From the NCBI RefSeq assembly GCF_003144035.1, contig NZ_QFWT01000005.1, positions 1-64,000 on the forward strand: a stretch of DNA of 64,000 nt. The letters run 5' to 3'. Under the pieces are notes generated by a model, which ran no database searches, was not told where the DNA came from, and saw nothing but the letters and a program-made list of their open reading frames with translations. Shown here in pieces: positions 17,797 to 26,512 of this stretch. The position numbers and the translations under genes were made by a program. Every line of letters begins with the position of its first letter. Within the stretch, counting starts at the first letter, position 1. This DNA comes from Vibrio albus. GTDB taxonomy: Bacteria > Pseudomonadota > Gammaproteobacteria > Enterobacterales > Vibrionaceae.

Positions 17797-17951
17797 CTTT
17801 ATTTCCTCTGTTGGTTACCTATACCCTAATTACAGCAGAAAAAGTGTCTGGATGTGTGTCATTAGTTTATTTGTTTTTGACAAGGGCAGGAAATAACAAA
17901 GTTTGCCACACTCAGGGTGGGGAACAGGCTTAAAAGGCTGGTTGGATTAGG

Positions 17952-17992
17952 GAGGAAAAATATACCCAGGCATCCAGAGGCTGCCTGGGTAT
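17952..17992 (-). terminator. Rho-independent terminator of the ethanolamine operon
   Basis: Perfect 11-bp stem (17962-17972 with 17982-17992); on the minus strand it is followed by a TTTTTCC run. It lies just past the stop of the permease, ending the eutB-eutC-permease transcript. Confidence 0.88.
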
Positions 17993-17998
17993 CCGTGC

Positions 17999-19363
17999 TT
18001 ATTCGCTTGCTAAAGCCACTTCAGGTGTTGCTTCTTCTCGTTGCGCCTTAGTTGCGCGGAAATACGCATAACCCAACAGCATCATCACAGTGAATACAGC
18101 CGCAATAACCGGGTTAAACCAGACCATAGCAATCAGGCAGACGATAGACAAAGCCAGTGCGATAGCCGGAACAACAGGGTAGCCCGGAGCCATGTAGCTG
18201 CGTTCCATTTCAGGTTCGCTCTGACGAAGTTTAAACAGGCTCAGCATGCTCATGATGTACATCACGATAGCGCCAAATACTGCCATTGTGATCATCGCTG
18301 CAGTCAGGCTCATACCTTGCAGGTTAATCACGCCGTCACTGAAGATAGCGATGATACCGATAATACCGCCGGTAAAAATCGCTCTTTGCGGTGTTTTAAA
18401 GCCCGACAGTTTAGACAGGCCTGCAGGCAGGTAGCCAGCGCGGGAAAGTGCAAAGAACTGTCGAGAGTAGCCAAGGATAATACCGTGGAAGCTTGCAATC
18501 AGACCAAAAAGACCAATCCATACCAGCATGTGCAGCCAGGTTGAGTTGTTACCAACCACCATTTTCATTGCTTGCGGAAGCGGATCATTGATACCTGACA
18601 GCTCCTGCCAGTTACCAGCACCACCGGCAAATACCATGACACCGATAGCCAGAGCGACCAGAGTCAGGATACCTGTGATGTAAGCGACAGGAATAGTACG
18701 CTTTGGATTCTTCGCTTCTTCGGCGGCCATTGCTGCGCCTTCGATAGCCAGGAAGAACCAGATAGCGAACGGGATAGCGGCAAAGATACCAGTCATAGCA
18801 TCAAGACCGAAGGTTTCGCTGCCAGCCCAGCCGTTGGCGCTGAAGTTGGCAATGCTGAAGTCTGGTGCCACAACACCCATGAACACAAGTAACTCGATAA
18901 CGGCCAGAATAGTCACAAAAAGTTCAAAGGTCGCAGCAAGTTTTACGCCCAGGCAGTTCAGCCCCATAAAGACGATATACGCACCAACGGCTGCGATCTT
19001 AGGATCCAGACCCGGGTACTGAACATTCAGGTACGAACCGATGGCCATGGCAATCGCTGGTGGAGCAAAAACAAATTCGATCAGAGTGGCAAAACCGGCG
19101 ATCAGGCCACCCGTGTCACCAAATGCGCGGCGGCTGTAGGCGAAAGGTCCGCCAGCCTGAGGGATCGCGGCTGTCAGCTCGGTAAAGCTAAAGATAAAGC
19201 AGGTATACATCAGTGCGACGAGAGCGGTTGTGATCAGAAAGCCCAGTGTGCCGGCAACACCCCAGCCATAACTCCAGCCAAAGTACTCGCCGGAAATAAC
19301 CAGCCCCACAGCGATACCCCATAAGTGCAGGGTACCTAATGTTGGTTTTAATTTTTCAGTCAT
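17999..19363 (-). CDS. eat: Ethanolamine permease (APC superfamily, Eat-type)
   Basis: About 454 residues with roughly 12 membrane helices and an APC-superfamily N-terminus (KPTLGTLHLWGIAVGLVISGEY-like region; PQAGGPFAYSRRAFG). It is the last gene of an operon with eutB and eutC and so most likely imports ethanolamine. The start at 19363 was preferred because GGAAT lies seven bases upstream and homologues begin MTEKLKPTLG; the longer ATG at 19381 has no ribosome site. Gap to eutC is about 37 bases. Confidence 0.92.
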   Translation of the reverse strand: MTEKLKPTLGTLHLWGIAVGLVISGEYFGWSYGWGVAGTLGFLITTALVALMYTCFIFSFTELTAAIPQAGGPFAYSRRAFGDTGGLIAGFATLIEFVFAPPAIAMAIGSYLNVQYPGLDPKIAAVGAYIVFMGLNCLGVKLAATFELFVTILAVIELLVFMGVVAPDFSIANFSANGWAGSETFGLDAMTGIFAAIPFAIWFFLAIEGAAMAAEEAKNPKRTIPVAYITGILTLVALAIGVMVFAGGAGNWQELSGINDPLPQAMKMVVGNNSTWLHMLVWIGLFGLIASFHGIILGYSRQFFALSRAGYLPAGLSKLSGFKTPQRAIFTGGIIGIIAIFSDGVINLQGMSLTAAMITMAVFGAIVMYIMSMLSLFKLRQSEPEMERSYMAPGYPVVPAIALALSIVCLIAMVWFNPVIAAVFTVMMLLGYAYFRATKAQREEATPEVALASE

Positions 19364-19400
19364 AGTCGTGATTCCATTCATTAAGTAAAAAGTATATCGG

Positions 19401-20240
19401 TTAATTGGTTAAGCAAAACTGTTGTTTTGCCGTAGGTTCTAACTGGCCGTCGTCAGAGCGGTCTTTCAGACCAACGCCAGTCAACTGAATTCGGTGTGAT
19501 TCACTGAGCAGGTAGAAGCATTTATGCGTGGCTTTTTCATAACTCAGCCCTTCTGTACGGATGTTGGAAATGCAGTTACGCAGCGATTCTTCCATCCCCC
19601 TTTTCGGGTTCCAGGTCAGGTAAAGCCCGAGGCTATCCGGTGAGCTGAGCCCCGGACGCTCACCAACCAGGAGCAATACCTCTTTGGCGTTGAGCGCTTC
19701 ACCGGCATCGTCCCCGACGGCAACCCGGCCTTGTTCCACCAGGCAGATGGGAGCGATGTTCCATTCTTTTTGTGGATCATCATTAAGCGTCTTAATCAGG
19801 CGGTTTAAAAAAGGAATCGCATGATTGGCGATGGCATAAGAAGAAAGCCCGTCAGCGATGACAATCGCCAGGTCATAAGATTCGCCATCCGGCTTACGTA
19901 ACTGCTGCAACTGGTACAGTGATGCTTCATTCAGTTTGCGTCCAAGATCCGGGCGTTGCAGGTATTCCATCCGGTCGCGTGCTTCACTATGCAGGCATTG
20001 TGCTGGCAGGTAAGGCACCAGGCTCGGCGTTGATTCCAACTGGCCGACAAAAGCCTGTATATCCAGAGGGAAATGAACCGCGTCGATCGCCTGCGCATGA
20101 GACAGCTGAAACTTAAGCATTTCGCTGGTCGGAATACTGGTACCTACCCGGCCAATACCAATGCGGGCATCGGTAAACTCACGCAGTCTTTTCCACGGGT
20201 CGTCATGTACAAGTTGTCTGATTGGGGTGACGTTCTTCAT
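19401..20240 (-). CDS. eutC: Ethanolamine ammonia-lyase small subunit
   Basis: 279 residues, the light subunit of adenosylcobalamin-dependent ethanolamine ammonia-lyase, which cleaves ethanolamine to acetaldehyde and ammonia together with EutB. Conserved segments include RIGIGRVGTSIPT, DLAIVIADGLSSYAI and LVGERPGLSSPDSLGLYL, which help bind the cobalamin. GGAGG precedes the ATG and the start overlaps the eutB stop (ATGA), indicating translational coupling. Confidence 0.95.
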   Translation of the reverse strand: MKNVTPIRQLVHDDPWKRLREFTDARIGIGRVGTSIPTSEMLKFQLSHAQAIDAVHFPLDIQAFVGQLESTPSLVPYLPAQCLHSEARDRMEYLQRPDLGRKLNEASLYQLQQLRKPDGESYDLAIVIADGLSSYAIANHAIPFLNRLIKTLNDDPQKEWNIAPICLVEQGRVAVGDDAGEALNAKEVLLLVGERPGLSSPDSLGLYLTWNPKRGMEESLRNCISNIRTEGLSYEKATHKCFYLLSESHRIQLTGVGLKDRSDDGQLEPTAKQQFCLTN

Positions 20241-21637
20241 GATGCCTCCTGAAGTTGTTTAAGAGGCTGAGCAAACGGTTCTGCTAATTGATCGGATAGC
20301 TGGGATTGCCCATCAGAAGGCGAAATACCGATCTCTTTCAACCATGTATCGAATTCAGGCGCGGGGCGCAGTCCGAACAGCTGACGGGCATACAGTGCAT
20401 CATGGAAAGAGGTGGTCTGATAGTTCAGCATAATGTCATCAGAGCCGGGAATACCCATGATAAAAGAGCACTCAGCCGCGCTGAGCAGGGTCAGCAGGTT
20501 GTCCATATCATTTTGGTCGGCATACGCGTGGTTGGTGTAGCAGATATCGCAGCCCATCGGCAGACCAAGCAGCTTGCCGCAGAAGTGATCTTCCAGTCCG
20601 GCACGAATGATCTGTTTGCCATCGAACAGATATTCCGGACCAATAAACCCAACCACCGTATTGACCAGCAGCGGATTAAATTTGCGTGCAACCGCATACG
20701 CTCTGGCTTCACAGGTTTGCTGGTCGACACCATGATGGCCGTTGGCGGACAGCGCACTGCCCTGACCGGTTTCAAAATACATCACATTATTGCCGACGGT
20801 GCCGCGGTTCAGGCTGAGTGCCGCGTCATAGGCTTCCGACAGCACATTCAGATTGACGCCAAAACCACTGTTGGTCGCCTCTGTGCCACCGATGGACTGG
20901 AAGACCAGATCTACCGGCGCACCAAGCGCTATAGCCTCAATAGTGTTGGTGACATGGGTCAGCACACAAGATTGTGTCGGTATTTCATAGTGCTGGATGA
21001 CTTCATCCATCAGCTTCATTAGTTTTACGGCCTGACTGACACTGTCGGTCGCAGGGTTAATGCCCAGAACCGCATCGCCATTGCCGTACATCAACCCGTC
21101 AAACAGTGAGGCAGCGATGCCATTCACATCATCGGTCGGGTGATTCGGCTGCAGGCGGGTAGACAGATGTCCCGACAGTCCGATGGTATTGCGAAATTGG
21201 GTGATGACGCGGCATTTCTTCGCGACCAGAATCAGATCCTGATTTTTCATGATCTTGCTGACTGCCGCGGCCATTTCGGGGGTAATGCCTGCCCGTACCT
21301 TTTCCAGCTCGATACAGGTAGTCGTTTCCTGCAGTAACCAGTTGCGAAAATCACCCACGGTCAGATGAGCAATGTCGACAAAGGCCTTTGCATCATGTTC
21401 GTCAACAATCAGTCGGGTGATCTCATCGTTCTCGTAGGGAATAAGCGGCTCTTCCAGAAACACTTTAAGTGGCAGATCAGCCAGAACCATCTGTGCAACA
21501 ACACGCTCTTCCGCTGAGTGAGCACTCACCCCCGCCAGTTGATCTCCTGAACGGAGAGGAGAAGCTTTTGCCATCACTTCTGCTAATGTCCGGAACTGAT
21601 AAACCCGAGTACCGAGTTGGTAGCGATATTTCGACAC
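20237..21637 (-). CDS. eutB: Ethanolamine ammonia-lyase large subunit
   Basis: About 466 residues, the catalytic TIM-barrel subunit of ethanolamine ammonia-lyase. Family segments are clear: YGNGDAVLGINPATDSV, CVLTHVTNTIEAI, YFETGQGSALSANGHHG, VVGFIGPEYLFDGKQIIRAG and DDIMLNYQTTSFHD. The GTG at 21637 has GAGG six bases upstream and gives an N-terminus starting SKYRYQLGTRVYQF like homologues; the ATG at 21649 (four codons longer) has no ribosome site but remains possible. No carboxysome-like shell genes, eutA reactivase or aldehyde dehydrogenase lie nearby, so this is the simple cytosolic type of ethanolamine utilisation. Confidence 0.95.
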   Translation of the reverse strand: MSKYRYQLGTRVYQFRTLAEVMAKASPLRSGDQLAGVSAHSAEERVVAQMVLADLPLKVFLEEPLIPYENDEITRLIVDEHDAKAFVDIAHLTVGDFRNWLLQETTTCIELEKVRAGITPEMAAAVSKIMKNQDLILVAKKCRVITQFRNTIGLSGHLSTRLQPNHPTDDVNGIAASLFDGLMYGNGDAVLGINPATDSVSQAVKLMKLMDEVIQHYEIPTQSCVLTHVTNTIEAIALGAPVDLVFQSIGGTEATNSGFGVNLNVLSEAYDAALSLNRGTVGNNVMYFETGQGSALSANGHHGVDQQTCEARAYAVARKFNPLLVNTVVGFIGPEYLFDGKQIIRAGLEDHFCGKLLGLPMGCDICYTNHAYADQNDMDNLLTLLSAAECSFIMGIPGSDDIMLNYQTTSFHDALYARQLFGLRPAPEFDTWLKEIGISPSDGQSQLSDQLAEPFAQPLKQLQEAS

Positions 21638-21852
21638 TGTGTACCTCATAAAAACGATATTTCCGACCGAAAAGACGCTTTTTCCATTGGGAAGCTATCG
21701 GCCTGAACCTTGCTATGTTCTTATCGTGATCTGATGCCAGTAGCGATCCAGCGGAATAGCGTATTTGCGCATTTCTGAAATAATTTTATTTATCAGGTAG
21801 TTATTTATGTATTGCTATAAGGTGGTGCACCAAATATGGAAGAGTGTTGACG
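21638..21852. promoter_or_regulatory. Divergent promoter region, eutB / EutR-like regulator
   Basis: About 200 bp between divergent starts; the region for activator binding and both promoters. I see no clear palindromic operator. GGAAGAG lies about eight bases before the regulator ATG at 21853. Confidence 0.45.
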
Positions 21853-22893
21853 ATGAAATTTCTTAATCTGCCTCATGAAGATAATTCATCTGCACCGATA
21901 AGGTGCAGATCGTACGCCTATGATGCAAGCCAGCAGGCGGAAAGTCTGGTGCGTTGGGAGCAGAGCTATGAACAACACAGTAACGGGGGCTTCTCTGGTT
22001 ATCTGGATGAATTAAACCTGGGTGGAGTGCACCTGTTTGAAGAATTCACCAGTCAGGCGTTACTGCAGCACTGCTGTGTCAATGAGGACAGCATATGGAT
22101 TGGCTTTTCCCAGCAGTGTCAGAGTCCACGAATTAACGCGAATCAACTGCAGCAAGGGCAGCTCATGGTTCGACCGTCCCACGTGGAATTTGAACTGGCC
22201 ACCCCTTCTGATTTTCACATTTTTGGCCTGGTTCTGAACAAAAAGACAATCGCGGATGAGTTTACCGGTCTGGACTCAGACTTATGGCTGGGACATCCGG
22301 AAAACATACTGATCACCGATCCCCGTCCGCAGCTTAGCTATGAGCTGGCCAAGCTTATTCGTATGCTTCTGACCGACGACTCTCCATTAAACAACCATAT
22401 TTCGGAAGTGGGCAGTCAGGCTCGTCTTCAACGCCTTAGACCACTTGTCACTTCAGCGATTACGGATCTACTGGCACAGATAACACCGCAGAATTTACAA
22501 AACCCGAAGGACATTCGTTCTGCCCGAATGGTGGTGATTGAGCGGATCCAGAAACATATTGAGCAAACGGGTGAGTACCCGCTAACGGTGAGTGAACTAT
22601 GTCAGATAGCCTGCGTGAGCCGGAGAACATTACAATACGCTTTTGAACTAGGGCTCGGAACCACGCCGATACACTATATAAGAAACTGTCGGTTAAACTT
22701 AATCCGGTCGGCGCTTTTAGAAGAAGGAAACGAGAAGAGTATTTCCGATCTCGCCATTGAACATGGTTTTTACCACATCAGCTTGTTTAATCAGCATTAT
22801 AAGCAGCTATTTGGCGAAACCCCCACACAAACCATTAACCGCTCCAATTCATATAGCAGGCGTATTATTTGTCGGGATATGACCCATCGTTAA
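21853..22893 (+). CDS. AraC-family activator, EutR-like
   Basis: About 346 residues. The C-terminal 100 residues contain two helix-turn-helix motifs of the AraC/XylS type (SELCQIACVSRRTLQYAFE; then SDLAIEHGFYHISLFNQHY). The N-terminal part resembles E. coli EutR, with a FEEFTSQALLQHCC-type segment and VEFELATPSDFHIFGLVL. Divergent position next to eutB supports a role as ethanolamine/cobalamin-responsive activator of the operon. The GTG at 21844 is an upstream alternative but overlaps the probable ribosome site. Its stop codon overlaps that of the convergent LysR gene. Confidence 0.88.
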   Translation: MKFLNLPHEDNSSAPIRCRSYAYDASQQAESLVRWEQSYEQHSNGGFSGYLDELNLGGVHLFEEFTSQALLQHCCVNEDSIWIGFSQQCQSPRINANQLQQGQLMVRPSHVEFELATPSDFHIFGLVLNKKTIADEFTGLDSDLWLGHPENILITDPRPQLSYELAKLIRMLLTDDSPLNNHISEVGSQARLQRLRPLVTSAITDLLAQITPQNLQNPKDIRSARMVVIERIQKHIEQTGEYPLTVSELCQIACVSRRTLQYAFELGLGTTPIHYIRNCRLNLIRSALLEEGNEKSISDLAIEHGFYHISLFNQHYKQLFGETPTQTINRSNSYSRRIICRDMTHR

Positions 22894-23792
22894 GCATCTC
22901 CTAATCTATGGCGAATAAAATCGACTGCAGCCTGAATCTTGGGGTTATTGTAGGCCTGCTGGCGATAAAGCAGATAAACAGCATTGGTTTTGTCAGGAGA
23001 TACACTGGTTGGCTGGTTAAGTGATAGCTCAACCAGCTGTCCTTCTTTAATTGCCTGTTTAACAGACCATCTTGGCAACATGGCAATGCCTTCTCCGGCT
23101 ATCGCTTTTTGAATCAGCCAGGGGCCGGAGTTGGTTGCCAGTCGCTCTCTGGCACTCACTTCCTGCCAGTTATTATCAATATAACTCCACCACCTTATTG
23201 GTCCGTTCGCGGAGAGATAAAAGAGCCCGTGATGGCTCTTGATCTCTTCACTATTTTCCGGCTTACCATATTGAGAGAGGTAGCCTGGTGAGGCAACTGG
23301 GATAAACTCGTTACTCATTAGCTTAACGGCTACGATTCGCTCATCTGGTGCAAACCCGGCACGTATTGCGATATCTACGTTTCCATCGGGCACTTTCGTC
23401 AGAGTATCATTCAGATCCAGCCGAATGCGGACATTAGGATATTTCTCCTGAAACTCATCTATAACTGGAATCAGATAGGTTTGGCCAAAGCCTGTCACGC
23501 TGCTAATAAATAACGTACCAGAAGGCTCTTTCTGATAAGTCCGGATCAGTTCTTCTGAATCTTTCTCAAGTTGAGAAAGGCGTTTGACCTGCTGATAATA
23601 TAGCTCACCTATTTCGGTCAGATTAATGTGCCGTGTGGTGCGATTAATCAGTTGAGCACCGAGTAACTTTTCCAGATCAGAGATCCGTCTTGATACGGAA
23701 GAAGCGGGTACTGAAAACTTTTTGGCGGCAGCGGAAAACCCGCCATATTCGACGGTCGCTATGAAATAGTGAATGGCTTTAAGCTTATCCAT
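22890..23792 (-). CDS. LysR-family transcriptional regulator
   Basis: 300 residues. N-terminal winged helix-turn-helix (GGFSAAAKKFSVPASSVSRR) followed by a substrate-binding domain, similar to the CrgA/DmlR type. It is divergent from an NADP-dependent oxidoreductase gene 167 bp away, which it probably controls. Its 3' end overlaps by four bases with the convergent AraC-type gene. Confidence 0.92.
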   Translation of the reverse strand: MDKLKAIHYFIATVEYGGFSAAAKKFSVPASSVSRRISDLEKLLGAQLINRTTRHINLTEIGELYYQQVKRLSQLEKDSEELIRTYQKEPSGTLFISSVTGFGQTYLIPVIDEFQEKYPNVRIRLDLNDTLTKVPDGNVDIAIRAGFAPDERIVAVKLMSNEFIPVASPGYLSQYGKPENSEEIKSHHGLFYLSANGPIRWWSYIDNNWQEVSARERLATNSGPWLIQKAIAGEGIAMLPRWSVKQAIKEGQLVELSLNQPTSVSPDKTNAVYLLYRQQAYNNPKIQAAVDFIRHRLGDA

Positions 23793-23959
23793 AATTGTTG
23801 TCTTTTTGACAAAAGTGATTCGCTATTTTACCTGTATATGGCAATAAAAATCTATGTGATACTCACCTTACATTGAAAAAGGGACGTTACTACAACGTTT
23901 TCTCTGTCGGTATCGTCGATACCATAACTGACTGTAAAATATAAAAAGGAGAGGAATAT

Positions 23960-24961
23960 ATGTCCGGATATAAAGAAGTGTTATTAGCTCAGCGACCAGA
24001 AACAAGCCGGGATATAGGCTCTCATCTATTCGAGATTCGTAAAAATGAAGAGATTTCTGCACAGCAGGGACAAATTGCTGTACAGGTCACTCACCTTTCG
24101 CTTGATCCTGCAATGTTAGGCTGGATGATGCCTGATGAAACCAGTTATATTCCGCCGGTAGCTCTGAACTCACGAATGCGTGGTCTGGGAATTGGAACGG
24201 TCATCGATTCAAAGAATGAGGCTTTCCAAGAGGGCGATACGGTGATGGGGATGTTTGGCTGGACAGAGTTAGCTATTTCGGACGGTCAGGGCGTGACAAA
24301 ACTCAGTTCCGATATTAATCGGGAAATGGCACTTTCCATATTTGCATTGCCGGGATTAACGGCTACCCAAGGCTTTTTTAATGTTGGAAAACCAAAGCAG
24401 GGTGAAACGATTGTCGTCACAGGTGCGGCAGGTTCAGTCGGCTCTATTGTGGGTCAGTTGGCTAAAGCGGAAGGACTGCGCGTGATTGGCGTTGTAGGGT
24501 CTGAAGAGAAAGCGAACTGGATTGTTGACCAATTAGGTTTTGATGGTGCCGTAAACTATAAAAGTGATACAGCGGCGAAGCGACTTGAAGAGCTGACTCC
24601 CGATGGTGTTGATATTTTCTTTGAAAATACGGGCGGAGCTCTTCAGCAGCATGTTATTGACCAGATGAATGCTCATGGACGTGTTGTTGTGTGCGGTATG
24701 ATTGCCGATTATCAGAGTGAAACCCCACGGCCAGGTCCAAACTGGATACCGGTGATAAAAAAACGCCTCACTATTCAGGGATTCACAATGCCCGATCACT
24801 TTGACCAAACTGAGCAGCTATTGGAAAAGCTCACACCATATGTGCTCGGGGGTAAAATTCAGTACCGGGCGCATGTTCTGAAAGGCTTGGAGAATGCGGT
24901 ATCCGGGCTATCGCTTTTGTTTACCGGCGAAAACCGCGGGAAGTTAATGGTTGAGCTGTAA
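23960..24961 (+). CDS. NADP-dependent oxidoreductase, zinc-independent MDR family (CurA-like)
   Basis: 333 residues of the medium-chain dehydrogenase/reductase superfamily, leukotriene B4 dehydrogenase/curcumin reductase branch. The Rossmann motif VVTGAAGSVGSIVGQLAK (about 150-167) is clear, there are no zinc ligands, and the N-terminal LSLDPAMLGWM segment is typical. Members reduce alpha,beta-unsaturated carbonyls with NADPH. AGGAGAGG precedes the ATG. The divergent LysR regulator suggests induction by an electrophile. Confidence 0.9.
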   Translation: MSGYKEVLLAQRPETSRDIGSHLFEIRKNEEISAQQGQIAVQVTHLSLDPAMLGWMMPDETSYIPPVALNSRMRGLGIGTVIDSKNEAFQEGDTVMGMFGWTELAISDGQGVTKLSSDINREMALSIFALPGLTATQGFFNVGKPKQGETIVVTGAAGSVGSIVGQLAKAEGLRVIGVVGSEEKANWIVDQLGFDGAVNYKSDTAAKRLEELTPDGVDIFFENTGGALQQHVIDQMNAHGRVVVCGMIADYQSETPRPGPNWIPVIKKRLTIQGFTMPDHFDQTEQLLEKLTPYVLGGKIQYRAHVLKGLENAVSGLSLLFTGENRGKLMVEL

Positions 24962-25097
24962 CAGGTCTGACTTTTCGTTAACCTACGCTTTCTGTTGTGA
25001 AGTTGGACTGATCGACTGTGATTACTGTCATAATAATGAAAACTTTCTCTATATTGAATGCTGTTCATAATAATGCGGTAATATTTGTTCGGTATAA

Positions 25098-25143
25098 CCT
25101 CTCATGGACGTTTCTATGAGAGGAGCCCTCCGGTGCTTCGGAG
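25098..25143 (+). promoter_or_regulatory. Tandem-hairpin leader upstream of the diguanylate cyclase
   Basis: Two adjacent stem-loops: CCTCTCAT/ATGAGAGG (25098-25105, 25116-25123, loop 10 nt) and CTCCG/CGGAG (25128-25132, 25139-25143, loop 6 nt), ending 13 bases before the TTG start. There is no T-run, so this looks like a structured 5' UTR, not a terminator. It lacks the conserved cores of the cyclic-di-GMP riboswitch GEMM. Confidence 0.4.
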
Positions 25144-25156
25144 CGGTTAAAGGCTT

Positions 25157-26491
25157 TTGTACTACACGGGTATCAGGAAAAACGATTCTAAAACTGCAGG
25201 TCATGAGCTGAAATCACTACTGGTTATCTTTGCCGTTATTTTTTTAGTTAACACTCCTACGACTTATCTGGAAAATGCGCTTTACCCCTATATCTTCGAC
25301 AAGATTAATGTTTGGGCATCGGTGTTTAAGCAAGAAAGTGAGCTGATAGGTGATTATGCGAGTTTAGTTAATAATGACATAGTGAAGCAGGAGTTTGTTG
25401 ACAGTGATCAGGTTGGACATACCAACGATCTGATCGCTGTGATTCTGAGCTCCCGACGCGAAGGTTTTGTGGAGTCACTACAGTTACTGACCCTGGATGA
25501 ATTTCATCAGGTATCCAGCCGTCTGGCGGCTAAAGTGGATCTTTTTTTCTACAATAATACGAACCTCGATCACCCGTTTGTTAGTCGGTTGAGTCAAGAT
25601 CAGTTCAGCTTGTATTATCCTGTACTTCTGCACCAAGACATTGCGGGTTATCTGGCCGTTGGCATTGATAAAAGTAAGTTCAGTTATTCAACGTTTAAAC
25701 GGGTTTTTTACCTTTCTGATGGTGGGGTTGTGACGGAAGGGCGCACTGCCTACCCACTGAAAGAGAATAACTGGGATGAACAGCTCTGGATTGAGCTGGA
25801 TAAGGCCACTATCTATAAAGATTCCGGAATTATCGATTATCAGAACAAGCTGATCCTGTTTCATAAAGTCCCGGCAGTGGATGGGGACGGAGATGCCTAC
25901 CTTATCTATTTCATCAGTCCGACAGAGAAATTTCTCTATTATCTGCCGAAAATTCTGACATTCTTTGTCTGCATACTGATGGTATCCACTTATATATATT
26001 ACGAATTTTACAAGCGTTCCAGGCGGTTGGAAGATAAGGCTCATATAGACGAACTCTCCCGGCTGTATAACCGGGCTTATTACAATAAAATAAAACACAA
26101 ATTTGTGAATACCGATTATTACCTGGGTATTTTAGATATCGACCATTTTAAGATGGTGAATGATCATTACGGGCATGCTGTCGGCGATGAAGTCATTCGT
26201 AAGGTGGGATCGTCTCTGAAGGAAGGGATCCGCCACCGTGATTATGCCTTTCGGGTGGGTGGAGAAGAGTTTGTCATTATTCTCAAGTGTGACTCTTATG
26301 AGCATGCTAAAGCCTGCTTTGAGCGGCTCAGAGAGAATATCGCATTCATTAATACTAAGCCGGCGATCACGGCTTCACTCGGTTTTACCCGCATGTCATA
26401 TTCTGCGGATAAGGCATTTAAGATAGCCGATCAGCAGTTGTATAAGGCGAAAGACGGGGGCAGGGACCAGAGCAAGGGAATCCTGATCTGA
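25157..26491 (+). CDS. Membrane-bound GGDEF diguanylate cyclase
   Basis: About 444 residues. Two membrane helices (about 20-40 and 270-290) enclose a periplasmic sensor region of about 230 residues with no recognised family beyond a Cache-like size. The C-terminal GGDEF domain has an intact GGEEF motif and an RHRD inhibitory I-site five residues before it, so it should be active and feedback-inhibited. The start is unusual: no ATG or GTG fits, and the TTG at 25157, preceded by AAAGG, is the best choice. Confidence 0.85.
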   Translation: MYYTGIRKNDSKTAGHELKSLLVIFAVIFLVNTPTTYLENALYPYIFDKINVWASVFKQESELIGDYASLVNNDIVKQEFVDSDQVGHTNDLIAVILSSRREGFVESLQLLTLDEFHQVSSRLAAKVDLFFYNNTNLDHPFVSRLSQDQFSLYYPVLLHQDIAGYLAVGIDKSKFSYSTFKRVFYLSDGGVVTEGRTAYPLKENNWDEQLWIELDKATIYKDSGIIDYQNKLILFHKVPAVDGDGDAYLIYFISPTEKFLYYLPKILTFFVCILMVSTYIYYEFYKRSRRLEDKAHIDELSRLYNRAYYNKIKHKFVNTDYYLGILDIDHFKMVNDHYGHAVGDEVIRKVGSSLKEGIRHRDYAFRVGGEEFVIILKCDSYEHAKACFERLRENIAFINTKPAITASLGFTRMSYSADKAFKIADQQLYKAKDGGRDQSKGILI

Positions 26492-26512
26492 TCCTGCATC
26501 ACCGGCTTTGAA

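Noticed and set aside
20306..21022. 238-codon plus-strand open frame inside eutB
   Set aside because: Antisense shadow of eutB with no ribosome site and no recognisable product.
25060..25157. Cyclic-di-GMP riboswitch (GEMM) before the diguanylate cyclase
   Set aside because: The two hairpins lack the conserved GEMM-I core sequences and junction, so it is reported only as a structured leader.
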